From: Hevea brasiliensis | Taxonomy: Eukaryota; Streptophyta; Magnoliopsida; Malpighiales; Euphorbiaceae | Length of the DNA: 64,000 nucleotides | Reading direction: 5' to 3' | NCBI RefSeq assembly: GCF_030052815.1 | Contig: NC_079505.1 | Location: 22,164,194 to 22,228,193 of the forward strand | In this document: piece by piece, positions 50,277 to 60,352 of the stretch | Position numbering within the stretch: position 1 is the stretch's first letter | How the letters are laid out: each line of letters opens with the position of its first letter | The notes under the pieces: model-generated | Seen by the model: the letters and a program-made list of their open reading frames with translations, nothing else | Told to the model about the DNA's origin: nothing | Databases searched by the model: none | Position numbers and translations under genes: made by a program

Positions 50277-52907
50277 ATGATTAATAAGTGTAATACAACT
50301 GGATCTTCTACTGGTAGTAAAAGAACGAACCCGGGATGGGCACATGTGATTCAAGTTAATGAAAATAATACGAATGATCTTCAGTGCATTTATTGTATGA
50401 AAGTTTATAAAGGGGGAGTCAATAGAATCAAGCAACACCTTGCTAGAGGTTATAAAAATGTGGTTCGTTGTCCAAAATGCCCAGAAGATGTGAGAAGTCA
50501 AATGCAAGACTTCATTAGTAAAAAAAGAGAGCAAAAATCAATCATGAATATGGAAAGACCGCCTGAATTTGGAAGAGGATGATGTGGTGCAAGAAATTGA
50601 TAGTGGAAAACAAAGGGAAACTATTCATGGTAGTAGTACTAGTGCTTCAAAAAGAGCAAAAGTTCTACAACAACAAAGTAACAAAGGGCCTATTGATGCT
50701 TATTTTTCCCCAAACCAGCTATTATGGGAAAAAATATGAGGCAAACTACTATTGATGAAAATAATCCAGCTAAAAAGGAGTTAAGGGAGCGTGCTTATGT
50801 TGCCATAACACGATGGATGTATGATGTAGGAATAGCTTTTAATGCTGTGAATTATGATAGTTTTGGAGAAATGATTCGAACTATAGGAAATTATGGAAGG
50901 GAAATGAAACCTCCAAGTTATCATGAGGTTAGAGTTAGGTTACTTAACAAGGAAGCGCAAACCACAAATGAACTTCTTCAGTCTCATAAAGAAGAATGGA
51001 CAAATTACGAATGTTAATTGTTGTGTGATGGATGGATGGATAGAAAAGGGAGAACATTGATTAATTTCTTAGTTAATAGCTCAAAAGGAAGTTTGTTTAT
51101 TAAATCAATTGATACTAGTGATGAATCAAAGATAGCAGCATTGTTGACCAGTTTAATTAAGAAAGAATTGATGGAAATTGGTCCTGAAAAAGTGGTTCAA
51201 GTTGTTACAGACAATGCATTAAATAATGTTACAGCAAGTAAAGTTTTTATTTATATTATCTATTAAAGAAAAATTTATTTGTTTATTTATTTTTATTATT
51301 AATAAAATGAATTATCTATTTGTTTATGACAGGGAGAATATTGGAAGCAAATTTTCCCCATCTATACTGGATTCTATGTGTAGCCTATTGTATAGATTTG
51401 ATATTGGAAGATATTTTTAAGGTAAGGGTTTTCAAAGAAACATCCTGCAAAGCTATTGAGCTTATTGGTTTCATATACGGCTCTTCAGGAGTTCTGAATA
51501 TGTTGCGGAATTTCACTAAAGGAGTAGAATTGCTAAGGCCAGGGAAAACTAGATTTGCTACTACTTTTATTACATTGGGAAGGATTCACCTGCAGAAGGC
51601 CAATATTAGAAAAATGTTTACTTCAGAGAACTGGACAACTAGTAAATGGGCTAAAGAGGTGAAAGGTAAAAAGTGTGAAAGAACAGTTTTGAGTCCTGCC
51701 TTCTGGAATCATGTTGTATATGCTCTTAAAGTTTCTGGTCCTCTTGTTTGTGTGCTAAGACTGGTTAATAATGAAAAGAAACTAGCCATGGGATATATTT
51801 ATGAAGTTATGGATAGGGCTAAAGAAACCAATGCTAACTCATTCAATGGCAATGAAGAAAAATACAAGCATATTTTTGAGATTATTGATGCAAGATGGTC
51901 AGTTCAATTACATCATCCTTTGCATGCTGCTAGATACTTTTTGAATCCTGAATTTTTTTTATCCAAACAAGATGAGAATTGAGCATGATGAAGAAGTGAA
52001 TTCAGGCTTGCTTTCGTGCATTCACAAAATGGAACAAGATTCAACAAAAGTTGACATGATTATTGATGAAATTGAGAAATACAAGGCAGCTACAGGGACC
52101 TTTAGTTATCCTTCTGCTATTAGAGGAAGAACAACTAAATCTCTAGGTTATTAATTTATATTCTTATTAATTTTTCATCTTCCTCATTTATTAAATTATA
52201 TTATGAATTTGAGTTTAACAATCATTGATTCTATATTTTAATAGCTACTTGGTGGAAAACATATGGCTCTTTAACTCCAAACCTACAAAAATTTGCTATA
52301 AAGGCTCTCAGTCTTACATGTAGTGTAAGTGGTTGTGAGAGAAATTGGAGTGTATTTGAGCATGTAAGTAAAAAAAAAATATTAAATATAATATTTTTTT
52401 TATTTTATTTTGAACCTTTTCAATTTGAAGTTTTAACTTATTTGTTACTATAAAATTAATGAGAGCTTCATAGGAAGAAAAGAAATCAGCTATTTCAAGA
52501 ACGCTTGGACAAATTGGCTTATGTGAAGTACAATAGAGCTTTGCTACGCCGATACACCTTTGGAGATATCGCCACGCCAATTGATTTGGCAAATATTGAT
52601 GAAAGTAATGAGTGGTTGCTTGGTGAATTAAAAAAAGGAGATGGGGATGATGATGATGATACTCTTGTTTTCATGGATGATGTGTTGACTTGGGGTGATG
52701 TTGATAGGGCAGTTGGAGTTTCTGAATCTCATTATGAATCGAGATCGGTTGCAAGATCAACACCAGTTGAAAACTCCATCATTTGGAGGGTCTCGTTCAA
52801 TGAGAGGTGCATCCTCTTCACAAGTTGATAATGATGAAGAGGAGGAAGAATTTGTGATGGAAGCTGTTGAAAATGAAGATAATTTTGGAAATCTTGATGA
52901 CGAGTAG
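50277..52907 (+). pseudogene. hAT transposase (BED finger, DUF659, hAT dimerisation), broken
   Basis: ATG at 50277 follows a T/G homopolymer. A BED zinc finger (about residues 30-65) reads CIYCMKVYKGGVNRIKQHLA. Frameshifts near 50560 and 50720 lead to LRERAYVAITRWMYDVGIAF, then an in-frame stop at 51016, then LLCDGWMDRKGRTLINFLVN and VVTDNALNNVTA (DUF659, with the catalytic-type CDGW box). An intron fits 51238-51332, after which comes HLYWILCVAYCIDLILEDI. A frameshift near 51970, introns near 52145-52243 and 52362-52472, then ERNWSVFEH and RLDKLAYVKYNRALLRR (dimerisation) and a final acidic tail follow. It would bind the element ends and excise it; with these breaks it cannot. Confidence 0.9.
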
Positions 52908-53042
52908 TTTTAGTTACAAGTTTTTTTTTTTTTTTTTATTTACGTACTTGTTGCATTTGGATTCTTATGGCTTATGACTTATTTCTATTTATTAAAGTTT
53001 GAACTTCTAGAATTTGCATGTTCTATTTTATGATTCAACAAC

Positions 53043-53076
<34 letters not shown>

Positions 53077-53525
53077 GTTACTTACGCTATAAATTTCAAT
53101 TTTATAGTATCAACTTTTATCTTGCACTTAAGTTGGAAATATAGGTATGCATAATTTTATATATATATTAACATCTCTTATTATTATTTGTATTATTGCT
53201 TATACTATGAGTTTTAATTTTATAGCCTCACTTTTATCTTTTACTTAAGCTAGAAATGCAGGTACGCACAATTTTCAATTTTTTTTATCTTACATATAGA
53301 CATAATGTAAACAATGTTTTTCTTTTCTTTTCAATATGCATTTTTTTACACATCAAACTAGTTAAAAGTGCGAATTTTATGTTACAAATACACACATATA
53401 TATAATTTAGATAATTTAGACTATGGTGCCTTGCTTCGAAAAGGCCTCGCCTCTCCTCTCGCCTCTCGCCTAAGGCCATAAGGTCTCTTGTTGCCTTAGT
53501 GTCGCCTTTCGCCTTAATAACACTG
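52908..53525. other. hAT 3' region with subterminal repeats
   Basis: It has a T-run (52921-52938), (TTA)n at 53045-53075 and two similar segments (GCTATAAATTTCAATTTTAT near 53083, TATGAGTTTTAATTTTAT near 53206). It ends with the CGCCTCTC-rich subterminal zone and the TIR at 53525. Minus-strand frame 53285-53479 is not a gene. Confidence 0.7.
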
Positions 53526-53533
53526 AAGTTATC

Positions 53534-54235
53534 GGCTAGTATCCAATAATGTTGTCTTATTATAAGCCTAAACCATTATAGTCCATAATTGCATCAAAAA
53601 TATTGATAGCCAAAGTTAAATTTATTGAAATATTTTGAAATTTAAATATAAAAAAACTGGGGGGAAATAAAATCAAAGAAAGCCCATTAATATAAAAGAT
53701 TTATGACTGCTAAAGGACAATCCAACTGAGAGTCTTTTATGCCACACAAACATAGAGCACATATTAATATTAACCAGAGGCTTTTTATTTTCCCAATTCA
53801 AAAACAATACATAAAATGATAGTCCACTTTAAACAAAGCCTCCATTTTGGACCCAGCATCAGCATGCCAATGCTTATGCCAAATTTCTTTCACGTTTTGC
53901 CCCTATATTATTGTTAATCATATATTAATTAATATGTTTATTAATTGTTCTTGTATTAGTATTTATTATCTTAGGGAAAATTCTAGGTGTGCATCACTTG
54001 TCACAAAGGTGTATCTTTTCTATAAAAAAATAGTGATGCCTTTACTCTTTCCTTATATTAGCCAATATAGCCATTTTGATCAATTTTTATTGTGCTTTTG
54101 ATTTTGAGGTGGGGAGATTGTCGGATTTAAAGTAGATCTGGTAGAGTTATTATTTGATTTAACTAATCTTAACCTAATATCTAACAAAAAAAATAAAAAC
54201 ATGTTTTTGGTTAATATAATAATGTGCAATCATTG
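53534..54235. other. CACTA interior right of the hAT insertion
   Basis: AT-rich DNA without a recognised gene. The plus frame 53847-54101 (84 codons, Cys-rich at its start) shows no domain. Confidence 0.4.
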
Positions 54236-54490
54236 ACAGTGTGCAATGGAGGAAGAGATTTGACAATTTCACCAGATTGTCATGACTCTAAAGGATAGTC
54301 TGGTTGCAATGGAGGAGAGAGATCGACAATGTGAGCAAACACTAGGGGAGCACATGCAATGAATGACGTAGGACGTGATAGTGTAGATTATGTAGGTTAC
54401 AAAGTCTACTGCCCGAGCTCCGAATGTTACTCATCAGGATGATGCTAGAAATATCGATGATCGTGATGACATTGTTGATGACGATTAGCT
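54236..54490 (+). pseudogene. Possible remnant of CACTA ORF1 (TNPA/Ptta-type) C-terminus
   Basis: 54282-54362 reads MTLKDSLVAMEERDRQCEQT followed by LGEHMQ and a stop. This charged, coiled-coil-like stretch resembles C-terminal parts of plant En/Spm ORF1 proteins. Beyond it, in another frame, comes an Asp-rich tail (DARNIDDRDDIVDDD) before a stop near 54488. Its place near the right end of the CACTA element suits this reading, but similarity is only by eye. Confidence 0.4.
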
Positions 54491-54679
54491 TTTTCTATTG
54501 TTAATATGATATTTTATTTTTCCATACAATACATTATTGTCATAAGTCTTCATATGATAAATATATATAATGTTGATTGATATTTGATAGCTCGATATCT
54601 TAAATATTGTGATATTAAGCATCTAAATTTAATAATATATTATGTTTCAGTACAGGGAATAATGTATTAAATAAAAATA

Positions 54680-55150
54680 AAAATCTTTTTCAGTAATTTG
54701 AACCAGAAAAGCATTCGGTTTCAAAATAGAAAATATTTTTTTTTTATTTTATTACATTTAGAAATAGATTTGAAACGAAAATTCAATTTCTATTTAGAAA
54801 TTAAATGTACTTCAGTTTCAAAAGTATTTTATTTTTGTCTTGTTTATTGTAAATTAGAAATCGATTTGAAACGAAAATCCATTTCAGGTAAATAGAAGCC
54901 GAAAAGTATTGGTTTCTAACTTGAAACAAAATTAGAAACAGAAATTATTCGGTTTCTAATTTTGAAACAGAAATTTTTGTTTCAAAACGGCATCAGAATT
55001 TGAAACAGATATCATATTTCGTTTTTAATTAATTTAGAAACACATGGATTATAAACTGAATATTTCAGTTTCAAATCAGTTTTTAATCGTAATTAGAAAT
55101 CGATTTTCAATGATTTGAAACCGATTTTTCGATTTTTCGGTTTCAAATCT
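54680..55150. repeat. Right subterminal repeats of the CACTA element
   Basis: Many copies of TTAGAAATCGATTTGAAAC and GGTTTCTAATTT-type motifs occur in both orientations up to the terminal CCTTGTAGTG. They mirror the left subterminal region. Confidence 0.82.
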
Positions 55151-55167
55151 CCTTTTTCCTTGTAGTG

Positions 55168-55318
55168 AATTAGATTAGCAATGAAATTAACTAAAACTAA
55201 TCAATAAAAAGGGCAAAATGATTATAAAAACTAACTTAAATAATTATATGATGTGCAAATATCACACTCTAAATTTTAATCTTCCTTTGGATTGAACCAT
55301 GGGTTAGGCCATTTTAAG
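55168..55318. other. Host DNA flanking the CACTA element
   Basis: After the AAT duplication comes AT-rich DNA with GATGTGCAAATATCACACTC, a phrase similar to the end of the widespread plant repeat also seen at 28060. This would make the CACTA element an insertion into that old repeat. Confidence 0.35.
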
Positions 55319-55682
55319 GCCCCATTTGGCAATATTAGATGTTCTAGTAGTTGGTAGCCATTTTAGTAGCTGTCTGTTATTTTATTAGCATTTAGCTATT
55401 AGTGATTAGCTATTTATATAGTGATTTAAAGCAGAAGTATTTGGTAAAATAGCTATTGAAATAGCTGTTAAATGTAAAAATAATGGTATTATCCTGTTCA
55501 CTCTAGTCAAGATACTCCCTCAACCTCTAAAATCTATGAGGATAACTTTTCATGAACCACTCCCTCAACCTTTAAAAGATAGTATAAATACTCTGTCATC
55601 AAATAGTATAAATAAGAAAAGTAGTGTTTTGATTATAATCAAAATACTAAGCACTGCCTTAAAAGCTGTTGTCGAACATGGC
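55319..55682 (+). mobile_element. MITE-like element, copy 1
   Basis: It starts GCCCCATTTGGCAAT and ends TTGTCGAACATGGC; the reverse complement of the end (GCCATGTTCGACAAC) is an imperfect match to the start. TTAAG flanks both sides (55314-55318, 55683-55687). Inside are two copies of CTCCCTCAACCTYTAAAA (55514, 55560). A second, reversed copy is at 25068-25340. Ends of the GGCCCCATTTGG type are common among plant MITEs. Confidence 0.65.
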
Positions 55683-55687
55683 TTAAG

Positions 55688-56822
55688 TAGACAATTTAAT
55701 TTTAATTCTTAAACCATAATTAATTAGAGCCTAGAAAGTTAAAATTCAATTACGGTGCAAATAAATTTTTAACTTGTATTAGTGTTGCATTTGAACGATT
55801 AGTCAGTTTTTTGTATTGCACTAATCATCTAATTAACATAAGATGATTCTATTTACTTGTGAGTTGTTTTCAATTTCTTTATTTTTTAATTTTAAATTAT
55901 TTAAATAATTTAATTTTTCTTTTCAATAATCACTTAAATTTAGTCTTTTATTTTCACAACACAAAATAATCATGTGGTTATATACATAAAATTTTAAATA
56001 AAATAAATAATCCAAGTAAATAACTCATGAACTAAAATTTTGTACGTAAATATGATTTCCAAAGTTTTCCTTGATTCACAATTTTAAACAGAAAAGACCA
56101 ATAATCTAAGTCTCCAACTCTTCCTTAATTTTTTTGTGTGTATATATTAATTATTTTTATAATTCATTTAGAATCCAAATATGATAAAAATTTTAAAATT
56201 AATAATTTTTAATTTTTAATTTAATTAAAATATATTAATTTTTAATAATTAATTAAATTAAAATTTATAATTATAAATAATTTAAAATTAAGGATATTTT
56301 TGACAATCCAAATGTTCTTTCCTCCTTTTCACTTCTATATATTTTAGATCACATATGTTGAACGTGCATCAAATAATTTATGATATAATTATTTCATATT
56401 TTGTAGAAAATTAAATATTAATTTTAATTACTTAAATTAATATATTAAAATTTTTAATAATAATTAATATTAAAATTTAATAAGTATAATATTATATATT
56501 TATTTTAAAATATTTTCATATTTAGTATTTTATAAATAATTTTTTTATGTGCGTATATACTTGCGATTAATTTACATCCTAATTAACTAATGAATCCCAA
56601 AGCAATTAAACCTTTTATTTGCTTTTCTATCAATTTGTTTGCCATAAACTTTGGTTTTTATAGATACAATTAATATATAATGAATTTTTAATTAAATTAA
56701 ACAATTTTAATTGATTTATATTCTTATAATAAAATATAATATTTTTTATTAATATTTAAATATTTTCTTACTTTAATTAATAACCTTTAATAAAAGAACT
56801 GAGTTTGATCTCACACACACAC

Positions 56823-56870
<48 letters not shown>

Positions 56871-56942
56871 AATCATTGTGCAGATTTTGATGGAGAATTT
56901 TGTTATAAGTACAATGCACTGATACAAGTCTTAAATTAAAGT
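55688..56942. other. AT-rich intergenic DNA with (CA)n(TA)n microsatellite
   Basis: No gene is seen. A compound microsatellite lies at 56811-56870 (CACACAC, then GTGTG, then TATATA). 56160-56500 is almost pure A/T. Confidence 0.6.
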
Positions 56943-57597
56943 TCAAACAGTCATACCTTGGAAAAGCCAATGTGGTTTTTTTCTTTCATTGTCAAACGTT
57001 GCACTAGAGCTGCTCATGGGGGTTGTTAGGGTGCTGAAATCCCCTCCTTTTCCGGACTTAATTGATGAAGGAGAATCAAGATCCTTCATACGCTTATGCA
57101 TTTGTTCAGAGAATCCCAATTCTTGATTTGTGGACATGATCGTCTTCTTGCTGCTACTGCCTCCAATGCTTAATGTTAGCTGCGCTTCACTTTCTCGGTC
57201 AGGGCCATGGATGCTTATTTTATAATTCCCTTTCAAGGGGATGAAAGACCTTGCTCCTGCAACCCTGTCATCATCAATGGCAGTGCTAACAGCAGTTATA
57301 TGTTTCTTCTGCAGCAGGCATCTCAAGATTAAATCCCCTTGTAATCATTCTCATGGTCTCACCAGAGCAACTGCTGCTTCTTTCCCTTGGGCTCAGGCCT
57401 TGAAAGTTAAAAATATACAGATGACTACTTTGTGTTGTGGGATTACGTAGGTTAATGAATTGAGATTGGATATTAATATGTGAACTACTGGTCATGAGAC
57501 TCCTGTATTTTTTATTCTGTTTAATTTCTTTGTTGAGCTCATCCATTAACACCATCTGCACACTGTATAGCCAGTGGAGTTCCCTCACCCGCAAGTT
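56943..57597 (-). pseudogene. Fragment of a conserved plant protein of unknown function, frameshifted
   Basis: Two overlapping minus frames form one coding fragment. 57594-57286 reads VRELHWLYSVQMVLMDELNK, then SPRERSSSCSGETMRM and FNLEMPAAEE. A frameshift near 57300 leads to STAIDDDRVAGARSFIPLKG, ESEAQLTLSIGGSSSKK, SSIKSGKGGDFSTLTTPMSS and HWLFQGMTV at 56943. The V-RELHxLYxVQ helix and the MSSSSATFDxERKxPHWLFQ ending are familiar from uncharacterised plant proteins, some with DUF863-like segments. It has coding-like composition. The N-terminal side ends abruptly at a gag-like sequence at 57598, so this is a captured or interrupted gene fragment. Confidence 0.6.
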
Positions 57598-58569
57598 TCA
57601 GCGTCAGCTTCTTCAAGTTCCTCAGTTTCTTCGTTAGATTCCTGAATTAAAATTACACTACAGTCTTGATGAATTACCTGCTGTTTGAATGTATCTTCAC
57701 GCATCTGCATTGTCTTTCTGATGAAATCTACGCTGTTTTTCTCAGGCAAACGCTCATAAGGGTTAGCACGCATGAGTCCTCCATAGCAGTGGAGCGGCTC
57801 TTGGGTAAGCTGAAGCCAAGAAATATCCACAGTGTGTTGTCTCAACCAACGCATCCAATGCAAAGCCGGCCCTTCCATGCAGACAAGTGCTAACTGAACT
57901 TTAAACTCTTCTAGGATGTTATTGATGGCAAAATATTTCTCTACCCTTGCTAAATACCCAACAGGGTCCACTCCATCGAAATTGGGTAGTTTCACTTATT
58001 TGATGGCCATGGTTGAATCATCAACAACAATGGCTTGAGCAACAGGAGGAGCAGTAGAACTGTTACCTACTGTTGGAGTTCGGGTGGATGCTTCAGCTTC
58101 ATCAGCGGCTCCTTTTCCTCTGTGAGCAATGATTCATTACGGGTAAACATCTGCTCCTGTTCCATTTTTAAGAAAGTCAAGCGTTGCTCTTGCTCCAATT
58201 TCATGTTGGCAAGTATTTATTCGACATAGGTCATGTTCCTCTCTACCTGATCTACACGTCTTTCTACTCATCCTTCCATACCAGGAGAAACTCCGTCTAG
58301 CTCAAGCTAGCCCAGCCATAGCTGCTTCAGAGAAATAATCCACGATACCCTCTCCTTCTGCTGCACTTTATTTATGCTTGAGAATTTGTGACCCTCCAGC
58401 TCATGGTTTCATGTGGATTGCCTTCCCTGAATTCCCGCAACTGCTTAACCTCCAATTTGATTCCTTCCAGCAGCCAATCTGTAGGTCCTTCTAATTCACC
58501 TTTCAGAATTTCTTTCTCCCTTGTGTTCCTTCTATAATAAACTTTCGATGGCCTTGGACCTTGGCCCAC
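57598..58569 (-). pseudogene. LTR-retrotransposon gag fragment, broken
   Basis: The minus frame 57995-57585 reads MKLPNFDGVDPVGYLARVEK, then ALVCMEGPALHWMRWL and PLHCYGGLMRANPYERLPEK: the retrotransposon gag domain of Ty3/gypsy-type elements (F-DG-DP-GW, EG-AL-W, GG---NPYE-L). Upstream (58260-58040) is a Glu/Gln-rich coiled-coil-like stretch (ANMKLEQEQRLTFLKMEQEQ) and further upstream a frame at 58569-58372. Stops separate these parts. No PBS, LTR or pol is present nearby. At its C-terminal side it runs into the plant gene fragment at 57597. Confidence 0.75.
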
Positions 58570-58631
58570 ATCATCGGAGGCCTTAACTGGGATGCTTCTA
58601 TCATATTCTGATTCTTGACCAGTCCAGTAAT

Positions 58632-58868
58632 TTAGAAGCTGATATTCAACTCTCTAGTTTGCAAATAGTCCAGTTCATCCACACAATGAACACTAAAGCT
58701 GTTGCTATTTGGTGACGGGGTTAGAAGATTGAAGGCACATTCAAATTTAGTTCCCATTCCTGAAATGTTATCCCTGTCAAATCCCCAATGATCAAAGGAA
58801 TCAGAAAGAGATAATTTGGTAAGCAGACAAGGAAGAACAACAAATTCCTGAAATGATATCACTGTCAA
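58632..58868 (-). pseudogene. Unidentified 78-codon frame, copy 1
   Basis: It reads MTVISFQEFVVLPCLLTKLS and later DNISGMGTKFECAFNLL and FSVHCVDELDYLQ. The same frame is open in copy 2 (59442-59206). I do not recognise it. Between the copies I count about 9 amino-acid changes against few silent changes, so selection for protein is not evident. It may be an old gene fragment or the untranslated upstream part of the plus-strand gene. Confidence 0.35.
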
Positions 58869-58926
58869 TTGCTCAGGTGTCCTGTCAGTTCCTTTTTCCT
58901 CTTTCTCACGAAGAAGAAAACAAAAG

Positions 58927-59073
58927 ATGGAGACGATAAATTCAAGATGTGGAGATGGGGATCAAGAGACTAATGTTTCAATTGCTCGTGGTGGACCTAT
59001 TTACGTTCCCAACTTGGTGGGGCCTCTCACTAGAGTTCCTGACTTCGAGTGTGCTCTTTTCTGTCAACTTCAA
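58927..59073 (+). pseudogene. First-exon fragment, possibly of an SNAPC3/SRD2-like gene, copy 1
   Basis: ATG at 58927 opens 49 codons: METINSRCGDGDQETNVSIA, then RGGPIYVPNLVGPLTRVPDF and ECALFCQLQ, ending at a GT donor (59074, CAA|GTTTTTTG). The RGGPIYVPNLVGPLTRVPDF block resembles, from memory, the N-terminus of plant snRNA-activating complex subunit 3 (SRD2), needed for snRNA transcription; this is tentative. No further exon is found downstream in the window, so the gene is a fragment. It is head to head with the frame at 58868 with 58 bp between. Confidence 0.35.
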
Positions 59074-59205
59074 GTTTTTTGTTCACTATACACTAATGCT
59101 TGCTTGATTATTATGGAATATTGTCCCTTTTATGGAATATTGACAGATCCAAGACGTTCCGCGTTCCAAGTAACTATGATTCTGATTCTTGTCCTGTCCA
59201 GTAAT

Positions 59206-59442
59206 TTGGAAGCTGATATTCAACCCTCTAGTTTGCAAATAGTCCAGTTCATCCACACAATGTACACTACAGCTGTTGCTATTTGGTGGCGGGGTTAGAA
59301 GATTGAAGGCACATTCAAGTTTAGTTCCCATTCCTGAAATGTTTTCCCTATCAAATTCCCAATGATCAAAGGAATCAAAAAGAGATAATTTGGTAAGCAG
59401 ACAGGGAAGAACAATAAATTCCTGAAATGATATCACTGTCAA
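59206..59442 (-). pseudogene. Unidentified 78-codon frame, copy 2
   Basis: Open like copy 1 (MTVISFQEFIVLPCLLTKLS) and reads on to 59086 through the unit junction (ITGQDKNQNHSYLERG). The extension past 59206 is junction sequence, not conserved. Confidence 0.35.
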
Positions 59443-59496
59443 TTGCTGAGGTGTCCTGTAACTTATTCCTCTTTCTCACGAAGAAGAAAACAAAAG

Positions 59497-59630
59497 ATGG
59501 AGTCGATAAATTCAAGAGCTGGAGAGGGGGATCAAGAGACTAATGCTTCAATTGCTCGTGGTGGATCTATTTACGTTCCCAAATTAGTGGGGCCTCTCAC
59601 TTCGAGTCTGGTCTTTTCTGTCAACTTCAA
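59497..59630 (+). pseudogene. First-exon fragment, copy 2, frameshifted
   Basis: ATG at 59497 opens MESINSRAGEGDQETNASIA and RGGSIYVPKLVGPLT, then a 13-bp deletion shifts the frame (SSLVFSVNFK). Compared with copy 1 there are six missense changes in 35 codons and only about one silent change, so it has drifted without selection. Confidence 0.5.
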
Positions 59631-59857
59631 GTTTTTGTTCACCATACACTACTGCTTGCTTGATTATTATGGAACATTGACCCTTTTATGTAGGATTTGA
59701 AGGATGAATTGTGCTTGCCCGATTGTTCCTTCTCCAAATGCACCCGATCAATCTATATATGTCACATTACAAAAAATTATGGGAGTTTTATTTAAAATTA
59801 CAGTAGAGCATATTTAAAACTATAATTTATTAACTTTTTATTAGTTAGGTGTATATA

Positions 59858-60352
59858 TAGGGGTGAGCATTCAGTTCGAACCGAACCGAAATAGATGAAA
59901 AATCGAATCGAACTGAATAACTTTATTTCGGTTTTATACGGTTCAAACCAATCGATTTTGATTTTTGATTGATTTTTTAATTTAGACTTTATTTTCAAGT
60001 TATTTGGTCTAATTTTGACTTTGGTTTGAATCTAATAACTATTAATTAATGAAATTAAATAATATATATATATATAAAATTAAATATAATTCATAAATTC
60101 TCCATAAAAATAAATCAATTAAAAAATTGATTCGTTTCGATTTGATTCGATTTGAATATATAAAATTACTGTTCGGTTCGATTCTGTTTAATCGATTTTT
60201 TTCTCTTCAAAACCGAACCGAACTGAAATAACTAAAATTTTTATAATATAAAATCAAACTGAACTGATTGAATTTTAAAACCAAATCAATTGAACCAAAA
60301 TGATTTGGTTCGATTAAATTTTTTAATTTGAACCGAAATCTGCTCATCCCTA
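59858..60352. mobile_element. MITE with GGGGTGAGCA terminal inverted repeats
   Basis: It starts TAGGGGTGAGCA (59858) and ends TGCTCATCCCTA (60352), inverted with one mismatch. Inside, CGAACCGAACCGAA and TTCGGTTCGATT occur in both orientations, so the whole 495 bp can fold back. Elements with this plan are common in plants. A degenerate relative is at 22232-22663. Confidence 0.75.

Larger units (their letters stand above)
48778..53525 (+). mobile_element. hAT DNA transposon nested in the CACTA element
   Basis: The left end reads CAGTGCTGTAAAAGGC; the reverse complement of the right end reads CAGTGTTATTAAGGCG. Both subterminal regions are rich in GAGGCG/CGCCTC motifs (48800-48940 and 53435-53510). 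With the 8-bp duplication this is a full-length 4.7-kb hAT element carrying its own, now broken, transposase. It inserted after the CACTA element was in place. Confidence 0.93.
45585..55167. mobile_element. CACTA (En/Spm-type) DNA transposon with nested hAT element
   Basis: The left end reads CACTATGAGAATTT and the right end CCTTTTTCCTTGTAGTG, whose reverse complement begins CACTACAAGGAAAAAGG. The 3-bp duplication AAT flanks both ends (45582-45584, 55168-55170). Both subterminal regions hold many copies of AGAAACCGATT-type motifs in the two orientations, as in CACTA elements where the transposase accessory protein binds. Minus the hAT insertion it is about 4.8 kb. I find no TNP2-type transposase, so it was probably mobilised in trans. 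Confidence 0.88.
58622..59195. repeat. 574-bp tandem duplication, unit 1
   Basis: GTCCAGTAATTT at 58622 reappears at 59196 and the sequence is co-linear over about 500 bases. Unit 1 holds a minus-strand frame (58868-58632) and a plus-strand exon-like frame (58927-59073). The tail 59100-59195 has no counterpart after unit 2. Confidence 0.9.
59196..59699. repeat. 574-bp tandem duplication, unit 2
   Basis: Co-linear with 58622-59130. It carries the same two frames. A 13-bp deletion relative to unit 1 lies in the plus-strand exon (after CCTCTCAC at 59600). Confidence 0.9.

Noticed and set aside
53285..53479. Minus-strand 64-codon frame near the hAT end
   Set aside because: It translates the CGCCTC-rich subterminal repeats of the hAT element.
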